Source: Anaerolineae bacterium (GTDB lineage Bacteria; Chloroflexota; Anaerolineae; Aggregatilineales; Phototrophicaceae). From it: 64,000 nt of DNA. The notes under the pieces are model-generated. The model worked only from the letters and a program-made list of their open reading frames with translations. It was not told the DNA's origin and searched no databases. Location of the stretch: assembly GCA_023382675.1 (NCBI GenBank), contig JAHDWN010000013.1, positions 89,132 to 153,131 of the forward strand, read 5' to 3'. Position 1 is the stretch's first letter; every line of letters starts with the position of its first letter. Positions 35,503-44,840 of the stretch are shown here, in pieces. Made by a program: the position numbers and the translations under genes.

Positions 35503-36613
35503 AACTGAAGGTGCTTCCCTTGCCCAACTCCCCGGAGAAAATCAACTCACCTCCTTGCAACCGGGCGATCTGCCCAGCCAGATACAGCCGCAGTCCGCTG
35601 CCAGGATTCTCTTGCACCACCGGCTGGTGAGTCGCGCGCCAGTAGGGTTTGCCCACGTTCGCCAGGTCAGTTGGCGACAATCCAATGCCGGTATCGACCA
35701 CACTGATCAAAATATGTGATCCAAGATGATCGATTGTCGTTGAGATCGTAGCCGTGCTCGGCGTATAGCGAATGGCGTTGTCGAGCAGGTCGATCAAAAT
35801 CGCCAGCGACTGTTCGAAATCCGCCCGTGCTTGTACAGGGCGATCCGGTGGCTGAAATGTGATTTGATGACCGCGCCCCCGCGCTGTGGATTTCATGAGA
35901 TCGCGCGCACGTGTCACCAGATCGGCACAATCGAAGACACCCACATGGAGCGGAAACCTGTCGGCTTGCAAAGCATCGATCTGCTTCATTGCGTCGATCA
36001 AGCCCAGTGCGCTGTCGGCCTGATCACGGATGGACTTCATGATGTCCCCCTGCACAGGCATCAAATGCCCCGTCGCGCCGGTAAATAGACGATCCGATTT
36101 GGTGCGGATCGCTGTTAATGCGGACTGAAGCCGATCTTGCATCTGCGGGATCAACTCGACGTAGCCCGTTCCTGGTGCACTTGCTGAATCCTCGGAAAGC
36201 GCAGACGGGTACACCTGAGCTTGCTCGTCTGGCGCGCCGCGTTTGGGCCAGGCGTAAGTGGGCTTAGGTTGATCTGTTGTCTGGCTACTGTCTGACCATT
36301 GACTCGCGAGATCGACGGGTGATGTGTCTTCAAAGAAATAATCGAACGGTGTCGTTTTCAGTTTTCTTGGGGCCATCGGCGCAGGCGGTGTTTCGCCAAT
36401 GTCTTCAAGCATGTCGGTCACTGAAATCGTATCGAGATCTAATTGCAACGCAGCGGTCGCGGATGCGCCGTCCTCATGAAGATCTGCGGAAGTCGCCTCG
36501 AAATCCAGGGCACGCAGCAAATCCATGATCTCGGCAAGTTTCTTGGCGGCGGTCGGTGGAGCCGCAGATTGAAACCGTGCAAGAATCTCAAGTGCCTGCT
36601 CAACTGTTAACAT
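35462..36613 (-). CDS. HATPase-domain sensor-kinase-like protein
   Basis: The 383-residue protein has a long low-complexity N-terminus (about 1-150, Asp/Thr/Pro-rich), a helical region (155-235) and a C-terminal GHKL ATPase domain (about 250-378) with N-box 'LIDLLDNAIRYTPS', G1 'VVDTGIGL' and G2 'GSGLRLYLAGQIARL'. The helical part reads 'IPQMQDRLQSALTAIRTKSD', without the H-E/D-L-R phosphoacceptor box, like the kinase-like gene at 18570. It may be a pseudo-kinase or use a non-standard acceptor. No response regulator is adjacent. ATG 36613 is used; a TTG at 36628 is in frame. Confidence 0.72.
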   Translation of the reverse strand: MLTVEQALEILARFQSAAPPTAAKKLAEIMDLLRALDFEATSADLHEDGASATAALQLDLDTISVTDMLEDIGETPPAPMAPRKLKTTPFDYFFEDTSPVDLASQWSDSSQTTDQPKPTYAWPKRGAPDEQAQVYPSALSEDSASAPGTGYVELIPQMQDRLQSALTAIRTKSDRLFTGATGHLMPVQGDIMKSIRDQADSALGLIDAMKQIDALQADRFPLHVGVFDCADLVTRARDLMKSTARGRGHQITFQPPDRPVQARADFEQSLAILIDLLDNAIRYTPSTATISTTIDHLGSHILISVVDTGIGLSPTDLANVGKPYWRATHQPVVQENPGSGLRLYLAGQIARLQGGELIFSGELGKGSTFSFTLPAVDESSGEL

Positions 36614-36929
36614 GAATGACTGTTCCAATATTCAAGATTCGTATTGAACCACAACATACTCGACAGAGTTTAGTGTATCAAAATTCATATAATTTCTCCC
36701 ATTTTGCCTGAGTGCAGAGAATCGGACGCTCAAAAACCAGGCACATGCCTCAGTCCTCTAAATTGTAAATGCCGGACGCTTTAGGCTAATGCAACGTCGC
36801 CGCTGCAAGATTGAACCTGAATCTCGGCCAATTATCAGTTTGCCCTCATCTGGCATTGTTAACATACATCAGTGAAACATTGCACAAATCTTGCATCGCA
36901 ATTTTGCGCTGGATGAGTAGAATAACGGT
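36614..36929. other. 316-bp divergent promoter region
   Basis: This AT-rich gap between the divergent kinase-like and ABC ATPase genes has no credible coding sequence. For the minus-strand gene TTGATA (36676-36681) and TATGTT (36653-36658) have a 17-base spacer. For the plus-strand gene TAGAAT lies just upstream of 36930, without a well-placed -35. Confidence 0.4.
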
Positions 36930-37673
36930 ATGACAAGCGATACGTTCCGCCCACTCTATAGTCTCCAGATAAGCGGTTTGCAAAAAACATATACCGAGGG
37001 TGATCGCACCCGCAAAATTCTCGACCATGTTGATCTCAACATTGAAGAGGGCGAGTTCTTCGTCATCCTGGGCAAAAGCGGAAGTGGTAAGAGCACTCTG
37101 CTTAACCTTATCAGTGGTATTGATAAAGCTGAAGCAGGCCAGGTCATCATTCAGGAAACCGATGTCACCACGCTGAGTGACTATGAACAGACACGCTTCC
37201 GGCGTGATCACATCGGGATCGTTTTCCAGTTCTTCAATCTCATTCCGACTCTAACCGTGCTGGAAAATGTGACCCTTCCCCTGGAATTACGAGGAGACAA
37301 TCGGCGCGACGCGGAACGTAAAGCCAACGTCTTGCTGGATCGTGTCGGCTTGCTGTATCGAGCAAGCAGTTTCCCAGACACACTCAGCGGCGGAGAACAA
37401 CAGCGCGTTGCTATCGCCCGAGCGCTGGTCACTGAACCCGCGCTGGTGCTGGCAGACGAACCTACAGGCAATCTTGACGAAGAAACCGGCAAAATAGTGC
37501 TTACGCTGTTATTGGAACTAACCCGCGATTCCGGACGTACATTGATCATGGCAACACATAATCCGGAAATCGTGCCTTTTGCCGATAGAGTCTGTAGGAT
37601 CCACGATGGTAGGCTCATTCTCACGAAACAGGCTGCACAGGTCGCTGAAGCAGTTGTTAGTCATGGGGTGTGA
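36930..37673 (+). CDS. MacB/LolD-type ABC ATPase
   Basis: The 247-residue protein is a single ABC domain: Walker A 'GKSGSGKST' (about residues 48-56), the Q-loop in '[16 protein letters not shown]', signature '[16 protein letters not shown]', Walker B '[12 protein letters not shown]' and the switch histidine in 'MATHNPE'. The '[11 protein letters not shown]' extension marks the MacB/LolD/FtsE group, whose ATPases power mechanotransmission by FtsX-like permeases rather than bulk transport. Its likely partner is the 856-residue permease at 38385, with a HEAT-repeat gene between them. Confidence 0.92.
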   Translation: MTSDTFRPLYSLQISGLQKTYTEGDRTRKILDHVDLNIEEGEFFVILGKSGSGKSTLLNLISGIDKAEAGQVIIQETDVTTLSDYEQTRFRRDHIGIVFQFFNLIPTLTVLENVTLPLELRGDNRRDAERKANVLLDRVGLLYRASSFPDTLSGGEQQRVAIARALVTEPALVLADEPTGNLDEETGKIVLTLLLELTRDSGRTLIMATHNPEIVPFADRVCRIHDGRLILTKQAAQVAEAVVSHGV

Positions 37674-37788
37674 TGTTCACCATGGATACTCGGAGTATGT
37701 GCGAATCGTTACGTCCATGAGCACCGCGGCAGACTGCATATCTACGCGGCAGCATTCAGCAGCGGAGTGATTGAAAGGTGGCGTACTG

Positions 37789-38232
37789 ATGCCCGAACAA
37801 ACACACCAGGTTAAGCAAGTGATCGCTGAGCTGCGCGATGTCAACAAGGAGCGACGTCGCACTGCCATTATGAAGCTCGGCATGATTGGCGGTGAGGAAG
37901 CCCTTCGCACCCTGATCTACGTGGTCAGCAATAAGCATGAAGATCTGATCGTGCGCGGACGTGCAGCCATGATGCTGGGCAATCTGCGCGATACACGCGC
38001 CGTCGAACCGTTGATCGAGGCACTCACGGCCCCGGGCTATCAAACACCCCTGTTTGCCGCCGAAGCGCTCGGCAAAATCGGCGATCCCAGGGCCATCCCA
38101 GCGCTTGAACCTCTGCTTCAATCAGAACATGACCGTTACCGGGAAGTCGCAGGGCAAGCGCTGCGCCGGCTTCAGCGCAAAGACGACGAACAGCAGCAGG
38201 AAATCGAACGCACGCCAGAACCGAGTGCGTGA
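37789..38232 (+). CDS. HEAT-repeat protein
   Basis: The 147-residue protein consists of three to four HEAT-like helix pairs, for example 'DLIVRGRAAMMLGNLRDTRA', then 'TPLFAAEALGKIGDPRAIPA' and 'DRYREVAGQALRRLQRK', followed by an acidic tail. No signal peptide or span is present. AAAGGTGG precedes ATG 37789; a TTG at 37771 is also in frame. It lies between the ATPase (115 bases upstream) and the permease (152 bases downstream) on the same strand and may be a soluble scaffold for that transporter, which is inference from position. Confidence 0.8.
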   Translation: MPEQTHQVKQVIAELRDVNKERRRTAIMKLGMIGGEEALRTLIYVVSNKHEDLIVRGRAAMMLGNLRDTRAVEPLIEALTAPGYQTPLFAAEALGKIGDPRAIPALEPLLQSEHDRYREVAGQALRRLQRKDDEQQQEIERTPEPSA

Positions 38233-38384
38233 CCGTTGGTACAAACAAGAAGATCACCGTGATCATCCGCGCCATCGCGGCGTGAAGATTTCTTAGCGCC
38301 GTCTAACCTCAAAATCGGCTATCTCCGCGTAAGCTTGTGATTGATTTCACAACTTTTGACTAGCTGATCTACCAAAGTCACGCC

Positions 38385-40955
38385 ATGTCCATACCGATCA
38401 TTCCGCGCCTCGCCGGACGTTACATGAGCCGGCGGATGCTGCAAAGCGTTCTCTTCGTGTTGGGTGTTGCGCTCGGCGTCGCCGTCGTCGTTGCCATCGA
38501 TATTGCGAATGGCAGCGCCAATCGCGCCTTCAATTTGAGCACGGACGTAATCACCGGCAAGGCAACGCACCAGATCTTTGGCGGCACAAGCGGCCTGCCG
38601 ACCGAACTGTACCGCCGACTCCGCCTGGATCTTGGCCTGCGCGCGATTGCTCCGGTCGTGAATGAATATGTCACCGCCGTGGAGCTTGGCGAACAGCCCT
38701 TACTTTTGCTCGGTGTCGATCCATTTGCCGAACCACCCTTTCGCAGCTATCTGACGACTGTCACCGTCGAAGGCGAAAATCAGAATGCCTTTGAGGCGCT
38801 CAACACGTTCATTGCCGAACCCAACACCGTCCTGATCAGCGGCCAGCTGGCCGCGCGTTATGGCGTGAGGCCGGGCGACAGCATCATGCTCCGTCCCAAA
38901 GGCCGTGAAGTCAGCGTGCGTGTCGTCGGCATTCTTCAGGCAGACGACGATGTCAGTGCGCAGGCGCTCGAAACGCTGCTCTTGACCGACATCGCCACGG
39001 CACAGGAACTTGTCGGCCAACCGGGCACGATCAGCCGTATCGACATGATTCTGCCGGATGGCTATGACATCGCGCCGATCCGTGCGCTCCTGCCCACAGG
39101 CGCAGTCCTGACGACACCTGACGATCAAAACAGCACCCTGCGCCAGATGACCGCCGCGTTCGAACTCAACTTACAAGCGCTGAGCCTGCTGGCGCTGGTC
39201 GTCGGTGTCTTTCTCATCTACAACACAGTCACGTTCAGCGTCGTCCAGCGACGCGCGGCTATCGGTATCCTGCGCGCAATCGGCGCGAGCCGCCGCCAGA
39301 TCTTTACGCTCATCCTGAGCGAGGGGCTGCTGCTCGGCGCCATTGGCGTGGCGCTCGGATTGGCGCTTGGCATCATCTTCGGGCGCGCGTCCGTCGGGCT
39401 GGTCTCCCAAACGATCTCGGATCTCTATTATGCAATCGACGTGCAGCGGGTCAGTGTCGCGCCCTTTACCCTGCTCAAAGGCGCGGCTATTGGCCTGCTC
39501 GCCAGCGTCATCGCGGCGCTCATCCCCTCGTATGATGCGACCCGCACACCGCCGGTCGGCAGCCTGCGCCGCTCCGATGCCGAAATCTCCACACGCCGTC
39601 TGCTGCCGTTCGTCACGCTCACGGCTGTGCTGCTGGCGCTGCTCGGCGTCGGCCTGCTCGCGCTGCCAACACAGAACATCATCGTCAGCTTCCTGGCGCT
39701 GTTCGCCATCGTCGTCGGCGGTGCGTTATTCACTCCGGCAGTGCTCCTGCTGTTCATGACCGCATCTACGCCGATCACGGAACGACTTTTCGGTGTGCTG
39801 GGGCGCATGGCTCCGCGCGCCGTCGCCCGCTCGCTCAGCCGCACGTCGGTCGCTGTTGCCGCGCTGACCGTCGCTGTGAGCGTGATTGTCGGCGTCAGTG
39901 TCATGATCGCCAGCTTTCGCAATACTGTCGCTGATTGGCTGGATAACACCCTGGGCGCGGACATCTACGTCTCGCCCCTCTCCTCTACGACCACCCGCGT
40001 GACCGCCGACATTGATCGCTCGCTCGTCGAGCGTGTGCGTGCTGTGGAAGGGGTCGACCACGTCTCGGCGGGTCGCGGCGTAAGCGTCATCGCGCCTGAC
40101 TATCCCGATCTGCCACCGGTCAACCTGGGCGTTGCCGACGGTGAAGTCACAGACCGGCGCGCATTCGCCTGGCTGCTGGTGGATCGCGCCGACTACTGGC
40201 TGGCACTGCAAGACGGCGCGATCATGGTCAGCGAACCGTTCGCCTACCGCCGCAACATCACGCCGGAGAACAACCGGCTCACGCTCCTGACCGACCGCGG
40301 CCCGCACACATTCGAAGTCGTCGGTGTTTACTACGACTACTCCGCCGATCAGGGAACGGTGTTCATGGTCGACAGCGTCTATCGCCGCTACTACGATGAC
40401 CCGTATGTTTCGACGATGGCGGTTTTCGTCAAAGACGGCGCGAACGCAGACGCCACCCTCGACCGCATCCGTGAAGCGCTGGCGGGCACGGATCTCAGGG
40501 CGCGCAGCAATGCCACCCTGCGCGCGAGCGTTTTTGACGTATTCGAACGCGCCTTCTCGATCACGATTGCGCTGCGGCTGCTGGCAACCATTGTCGCCTT
40601 TATCGGCATTCTCAGCGCGCTGATGGCTTTGCAGTTGGAGCAGACCAGGCAGTACGGCACGATGCGCGCCGTCGGTTTGACGCCGCGCCAGCTCTGGAAT
40701 TACACGCTCATCCAGACGGGTCTGATGGGCACGACGGCGGGCATCCTGGCACTGCCGATCGGTATCGTGCTGGCGCTTGTACTCATCTACGTCATCAACG
40801 TGCGCTCGTTTGGCTGGACGATGCAGCTTCTGCTCACGCCCAACGAGGTATTATCAGCCTTTGCCGTGGCTGTCGTCGCGGCACTGCTGGCGGGGATCTA
40901 TCCGGCCTACAAGCTGAGTCAGCTCGTCACTGCGCGCGCGCTGCGTTCCGAGTAG
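38385..40955 (+). CDS. FtsX/MacB-type ABC permease, two FtsX modules
   Basis: The 856-residue protein has a first span near residues 15-40, a periplasmic MacB-like core domain (about 45-250), three spans (265-365), a further pair of spans (about 400-465), a second extracytoplasmic core (about 505-700) and a final FtsX domain of three spans ending 'KLSQLVTARALRSE'. The repeated 'RRAAIGILRAIGASRRQIFT' and 'QYGTMRAVGLTPRQLWNYT' are the coupling helices that contact the ATPase. This duplicated layout matches large LolCDE/MacB-like exporters or lipoprotein/cell-envelope machines. The cognate ATPase is probably the gene at 36930. Confidence 0.9.
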   Translation: MSIPIIPRLAGRYMSRRMLQSVLFVLGVALGVAVVVAIDIANGSANRAFNLSTDVITGKATHQIFGGTSGLPTELYRRLRLDLGLRAIAPVVNEYVTAVELGEQPLLLLGVDPFAEPPFRSYLTTVTVEGENQNAFEALNTFIAEPNTVLISGQLAARYGVRPGDSIMLRPKGREVSVRVVGILQADDDVSAQALETLLLTDIATAQELVGQPGTISRIDMILPDGYDIAPIRALLPTGAVLTTPDDQNSTLRQMTAAFELNLQALSLLALVVGVFLIYNTVTFSVVQRRAAIGILRAIGASRRQIFTLILSEGLLLGAIGVALGLALGIIFGRASVGLVSQTISDLYYAIDVQRVSVAPFTLLKGAAIGLLASVIAALIPSYDATRTPPVGSLRRSDAEISTRRLLPFVTLTAVLLALLGVGLLALPTQNIIVSFLALFAIVVGGALFTPAVLLLFMTASTPITERLFGVLGRMAPRAVARSLSRTSVAVAALTVAVSVIVGVSVMIASFRNTVADWLDNTLGADIYVSPLSSTTTRVTADIDRSLVERVRAVEGVDHVSAGRGVSVIAPDYPDLPPVNLGVADGEVTDRRAFAWLLVDRADYWLALQDGAIMVSEPFAYRRNITPENNRLTLLTDRGPHTFEVVGVYYDYSADQGTVFMVDSVYRRYYDDPYVSTMAVFVKDGANADATLDRIREALAGTDLRARSNATLRASVFDVFERAFSITIALRLLATIVAFIGILSALMALQLEQTRQYGTMRAVGLTPRQLWNYTLIQTGLMGTTAGILALPIGIVLALVLIYVINVRSFGWTMQLLLTPNEVLSAFAVAVVAALLAGIYPAYKLSQLVTARALRSE

Positions 40956-40965
40956 TTCGTGCGGT

Positions 40966-41901
40966 CTACATCAGACTCTGCGGATCGGTGGCATCGCGCA
41001 GGCCATCGCCCAGGAACGACACGCTCAGCACGATCAGCATGAGGGCGAGGCTGGGAAACAGCACTTGCAGCGGGTTCGCGTCAAGAAACGGCGTTGCATC
41101 AGTGATCATTTTGCCGATGCTCGGATCAGGCGGCTGGATGCCCAGGCCAAGCAGGCTCAGAACGGCCTCGTTAACGACTACGCTGGCGATGTCAAGCGTG
41201 CTGCTCACGAGGATAATCCCAGCCACGTTGGGCAGGATATATGTCAGCATGATCCGCGAGTCCGTCGCGCCAAGTGAGCGGGCTGCGGTCACGAATTCCT
41301 GCTCTTTGATCGACAAAGTTTGACTGCGCACCAGGCGCGCCATCAGCGGCCAGCTCACGAGGCTCAATGAGCCGGTGACGAGCAGCAGCCGGCCGATTCC
41401 CCCGAACTGCTCTGTCACCGCCGGGCCAAACGTGGCAGCAACGAGAATCGCCAGCAGCAGACCCGGAAACGCGAACAGGATGTCTGCGATGCGTGTCACG
41501 ATCACATCGAGCAGGCCGCCAAAATAGCCCGCCAGCAGTCCCAGCGTCGCCCCCAGCGAAATGTTTAGCAGCTCGACGTAGAAGGCGACGATCAACGAGA
41601 CACGCAGCCCGTAGATCAGGCGAGCCAACGTGTCGCGCCCCAGGTTGTCCGTGCCGAGCCAGTGTTCGGCACTCGGCGACTGGTTGATCGCTTTGTAATC
41701 TGGTGTGATCGGGCTGGCGGTATACACCATCGGGCCGAATGCGGCGATCAGGATGAGCAAGATCACGCCGATCAGACTGATCACCGCCAGCCGATTCGTC
41801 ATCAGGCGGCGCAAGAACAGCGGCAGAACATACGCTGTCTGGTGAGACTGCGGCGGCAACCTTTGCGTGGTGGATGGCATGTTAGAGGTGGAGTTGCTCA
41901 C
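40966..41901 (-). CDS. Peptide/opine-type ABC permease, DppC-like
   Basis: The 311-residue protein has an N-terminal cytoplasmic tail, a span at about 35-58, and the DppC/OppC pattern including 'HWLGTDNLGRDTLARLIYGL' (about 80-100) and the EAA coupling loop 'VTAARSLGATDSRIMLTYIL'. It begins with a GTG that shares one base with the stop of the DppB-like gene. With that gene it forms the channel for the binding protein encoded upstream on the same strand. No ATPase gene (DppD/DppF) follows, so ATPases must come from elsewhere. Confidence 0.9.
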   Translation of the reverse strand: MSNSTSNMPSTTQRLPPQSHQTAYVLPLFLRRLMTNRLAVISLIGVILLILIAAFGPMVYTASPITPDYKAINQSPSAEHWLGTDNLGRDTLARLIYGLRVSLIVAFYVELLNISLGATLGLLAGYFGGLLDVIVTRIADILFAFPGLLLAILVAATFGPAVTEQFGGIGRLLLVTGSLSLVSWPLMARLVRSQTLSIKEQEFVTAARSLGATDSRIMLTYILPNVAGIILVSSTLDIASVVVNEAVLSLLGLGIQPPDPSIGKMITDATPFLDANPLQVLFPSLALMLIVLSVSFLGDGLRDATDPQSLM

Positions 41902-42839
41902 TATGCCTCCACCCGAATACGCGGATCGAGCAGCATATAGAGCAGATCGGTGACGAGGTTCATCAACAAGACGGCCACCGCCAGAAGCACTGTTGTACTC
42001 TGGATGACGGGATAATCACGCTGGGCAATCGACTGCACCGATAGATAACCAATACCAGGGATCGAGAACAGTGTCTCGACGACGAATGTGCCCGTCACCA
42101 GGAACGCGATTGATGGGCTGACGACCGTCACCACGGGAATCAGCGCATTGCGAAAGGCATGATTCCAACGAATGCGCCGGTTGCGTAAGCCTTTGGCGCG
42201 CGCCGTGCGCAGGTAATCCTGCTTGAGCACCTCCAGCATACTGACGCGCGTCAGACGCGCGATGTAGCCCATGCTCGCGGCAGACAGCACAAAGACCGGC
42301 ATCACCCAATGTTCTGGCCGCCCCCAACCCGCCTGCGGCAGCGATGGCAGGCCGTGAATGTAAAACTGGTAGTTGATCCACCTGAGAATCGGAATCAGCA
42401 CAAAACTGGGGACGGCATACAGCGTCAGCATGGTCGTCATACCAGCACGATCCCAGAGCGAGTTCTGACGGATGGCTGACCAGAGACCGACAGGAATGCC
42501 AATCGCGAGACTCAGGATCAGCGCCGCCAGGCCTAACTGCACCGATACGAACACACCATTGCCGATCAGATCCCAGACTGGCCGGCCTTGATAGCGATAA
42601 GACAGCCCCAGATCGCCTTGCAGCAGCCCGGACGCGTAATCGACGTATTGTTCATACCATGGCAGATCCAGCCCGTAAAGATGCCGCAGTCGCTCATAAG
42701 TGACCGGGTCGCGGCGCGACCCCATCATCGACAGAATCGGATCGCCGGGCGCGAGATAGCCCACGAGAAAGGTAATGATCGTAATGCTCAGAATGACGAA
42801 CGGGAGGCTGAACAGGCGGCGAAGAATGACTCGTGTCAT
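41901..42839 (-). CDS. Peptide/opine-type ABC permease, DppB-like
   Basis: The 312-residue protein starts with a span (about 9-30) and the DppB motif 'APGDPILSMMG', followed by five further spans and the coupling loop 'YLRTARAKGLRNRRIRWNHA'. The C-terminal signature 'LFSIPGIGYLSVQSIAQRDY' is typical of the family. It lies 64 bases after the binding-protein gene and overlaps the DppC-like gene by one base. Confidence 0.91.
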   Translation of the reverse strand: MTRVILRRLFSLPFVILSITIITFLVGYLAPGDPILSMMGSRRDPVTYERLRHLYGLDLPWYEQYVDYASGLLQGDLGLSYRYQGRPVWDLIGNGVFVSVQLGLAALILSLAIGIPVGLWSAIRQNSLWDRAGMTTMLTLYAVPSFVLIPILRWINYQFYIHGLPSLPQAGWGRPEHWVMPVFVLSAASMGYIARLTRVSMLEVLKQDYLRTARAKGLRNRRIRWNHAFRNALIPVVTVVSPSIAFLVTGTFVVETLFSIPGIGYLSVQSIAQRDYPVIQSTTVLLAVAVLLMNLVTDLLYMLLDPRIRVEA

Positions 42840-42903
42840 GGTTTATACAAAGACGTCCGAGAGGCAAGCTCCCGGACGTCCCATTCTCCCAACAAGTAAC
42901 CGA

Positions 42904-44529
42904 TTATGCACCGGCGCTGATAGTGAGTGCAGAGTAATCAGGGATGATCAACCCCTGCCCATTGAACACAATCCCCTGCACCTCTGGGCGCACAAGGATA
43001 TTGAGACGCGGGTTGAACAGCGGCAGCCAACCGACTTCATTGACCGCGATCTGCTCAGCATCATTGTACAACTGCATCCGCCGAGCCACGTCGCCCGTCA
43101 AAACGTCCGCCTCATCCACCAGCGCGTCGAATTCGGCGTTCGAATAATGGCCGTTGTTGTTGCCGACGCTCGTGCGCAGCTGCTGCGAGATAAAGTTCTG
43201 CGGATCGGGATAGTCCGCGCCCCAGACGCTGTAGTAAGACTGAATGCCCGTCTCCGGCGTCTGGTAGGTTTCGTTCAGGCGGGCGCTGAACGTCGTCAGT
43301 TCCAGCGGCTCAAGCGTGACAGCGACACCAAGGTTCTCCTGCCACATCGCCTGAAGCACAGTCACCACACGCTCATTATCGCCTTCGACGCCGTAGGTCA
43401 GCGTCACCTGGCCGATGGTCTCTGGAGTCACACCTGCTTCTGCCAAGGCTGCTTTTGCAGCATCTGGGTCGAAGCTCAGGCCGTCGATGGGCAGCTCCGA
43501 ACCAGGAATGCCGAGTGGCAGAATGCGGTCGGAGGGGACGACAGTGCCACCAAGCACGTCATTCGCCAGCGTCGCTTTGTCGATTGCGAGCGCGAAGGCA
43601 CGGCGGATATTAACATTGTCGAAGGGCGGAATCGTGTTGTTGAAACCAACGTAGCGCACCGCGAACAGTGGCGTCGAGCGGAAATCGGGCATCATTTCTG
43701 CATCTGGCACGTGAACCGCCGGGATGCCGTTCTGCTGGCTGCCCATGATGTCCAGTTCGCCGGTGATGTAAAGCTGGTAGGCCGTCTCGCTGTCCTGGAT
43801 GAAGGGCATCGTCAGTGTGGCGATGGTCGGGGCCTGCCAGTAATTCGCGTTCGGCACGAGGACGATGTTCTGGCCGTGATTCCATGCCTGCACCTGGAAC
43901 GGCCCGCTCGTCACCGGGGCATTCTCCCAGCCGGTGGGGTCGGCCTCTGCCTGTGCTTTGGAGACGACCTTCGCCGAGCCAAACGTCAACTGGCTCAGGA
44001 AATACGCGGAAGGCTGGCTGATGGTCAGCTCGACCGTGCGCGCATCGACGGCAACCGCCCCGGCCAGTTCGGTCGCGCTGCCGGCGGCTACATCATTCGC
44101 GCCGACAATGTTCGAGAGATAGAAGGGGCCAGTCCAGCCGCCCGTATTCGGATCGAGCGCATGAGTCAGCGACCAGACCACGTCGTCTGCGGTAATCGCC
44201 GAGCCATCCGAGAACAGCGAGGCTTCGCGCAGCGTGAACGTGTAGACAAGACCATCGTCAGAAACCATCCAACTCTCCGCCAGGTCAGGGATCACGTTGA
44301 GATCGCCATCCAGGCGCACCAGGCCTCCATACAGCAGACCAATAACCGTGAAGCCCTGGGAGTCGCTGGCCTTGGCGGGGTCGAGCGATGGCAGATCGGT
44401 AATGCCCTCGATTGACCAGCGCAGGTTGACGCCTTCCGCCTGCGCGCTGATCGGCTGCAGTGTCAAGATGAAGGTGAACAGCAACAGCAAGAAAACCGCC
44501 AACAGCATCCGTGACTTTGAGGAAGTCAT
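42904..44529 (-). CDS. Peptide/opine-type ABC substrate-binding protein (SBP_bac_5 family)
   Basis: The 541-residue protein has a Sec signal peptide (about 1-30, ending 'ISAQA') without a lipobox, and a family-5 binding fold with 'DLAESWMVSDDGLVYTFTLR', 'ALAIDKATLANDVLGG' and 'YYSVWGADYPDPQNF' visible in order. These proteins bind peptides, nickel chelates, opines or oligosaccharides; the ligand is not decidable. ATG 44529 has AGGAG 7 bases upstream (ATG 44535 lies too close to it). The mRNA leader upstream of this gene carries alternative terminator/antiterminator pairings, so expression is probably controlled by attenuation. Confidence 0.9.
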   Translation of the reverse strand: MTSSKSRMLLAVFLLLLFTFILTLQPISAQAEGVNLRWSIEGITDLPSLDPAKASDSQGFTVIGLLYGGLVRLDGDLNVIPDLAESWMVSDDGLVYTFTLREASLFSDGSAITADDVVWSLTHALDPNTGGWTGPFYLSNIVGANDVAAGSATELAGAVAVDARTVELTISQPSAYFLSQLTFGSAKVVSKAQAEADPTGWENAPVTSGPFQVQAWNHGQNIVLVPNANYWQAPTIATLTMPFIQDSETAYQLYITGELDIMGSQQNGIPAVHVPDAEMMPDFRSTPLFAVRYVGFNNTIPPFDNVNIRRAFALAIDKATLANDVLGGTVVPSDRILPLGIPGSELPIDGLSFDPDAAKAALAEAGVTPETIGQVTLTYGVEGDNERVVTVLQAMWQENLGVAVTLEPLELTTFSARLNETYQTPETGIQSYYSVWGADYPDPQNFISQQLRTSVGNNNGHYSNAEFDALVDEADVLTGDVARRMQLYNDAEQIAVNEVGWLPLFNPRLNILVRPEVQGIVFNGQGLIIPDYSALTISAGA

Positions 44530-44612
44530 GCTCATTCTCCTTAGTAGAAATCTTGTGTCAGGCATTGATGAGGAGCTGCTGCTTCAAACCATATCGCTCC
44601 TTTGGAGAACAT

Positions 44613-44718
44613 AAAAAGCCAACCTGAACGGTTGGCCCGGACTCAAACCAGCTTGAGCACCATCACACGTTCAGTTGGTGCGAATTATATCCCTTACAAC
44701 CGACGGCTAATTCGCACC
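44613..44718 (-). promoter_or_regulatory. Structured leader with terminator and competing antiterminator before the peptide ABC operon
   Basis: On the minus strand: (1) a perfect 10-bp stem GGTGCGAATT (44709-44718) with AATTCGCACC (44677-44686); (2) an intrinsic terminator GCCAACC (44630-44636), loop GTTCA, GGTTGGC (44618-44624), then TTTTT (44613-44617); (3) CCAACTGAACG (44668-44678), which can pair with 44619-44630 over 11 bp with one bulge, excluding the terminator. Pairings 1 and 3 share two bases. The terminator lies 84 bases before the binding-protein start. This is the layout of a riboswitch or attenuator; I recognise no known class and see no T-box motif. An inverted repeat TCCAAT-cgc-ATTGGA (44765-44779) lies upstream. 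Confidence 0.6.
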
Positions 44719-44840
44719 TTGCAAAAGTCGAAGCATGGAATGTCTTGTTCATATTTTGAGCGTATCCAATCGCATTGGAAAACGCAAATCTCAGGCCCAT
44801 AATTGGTTACGGTCTTCGCAGAAGGAAATCGAGGCTGATA

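Noticed and set aside
42775..44415. A 546-codon open frame antisense to the peptide-binding-protein gene
   Set aside because: It is the mirror of a strongly recognised gene, its translation is Arg/His-rich with no family pattern, and no ribosome-binding site precedes it. It is a by-product of codon bias.
44629..44702. A 74-base tRNA-like segment on the minus strand with a 6-bp outer stem and a T-loop-like hairpin
   Set aside because: There is no D arm, the would-be anticodon loop has 13 bases, and T-loop position 56 is T rather than C. The bases are better explained by the terminator/antiterminator pairings.
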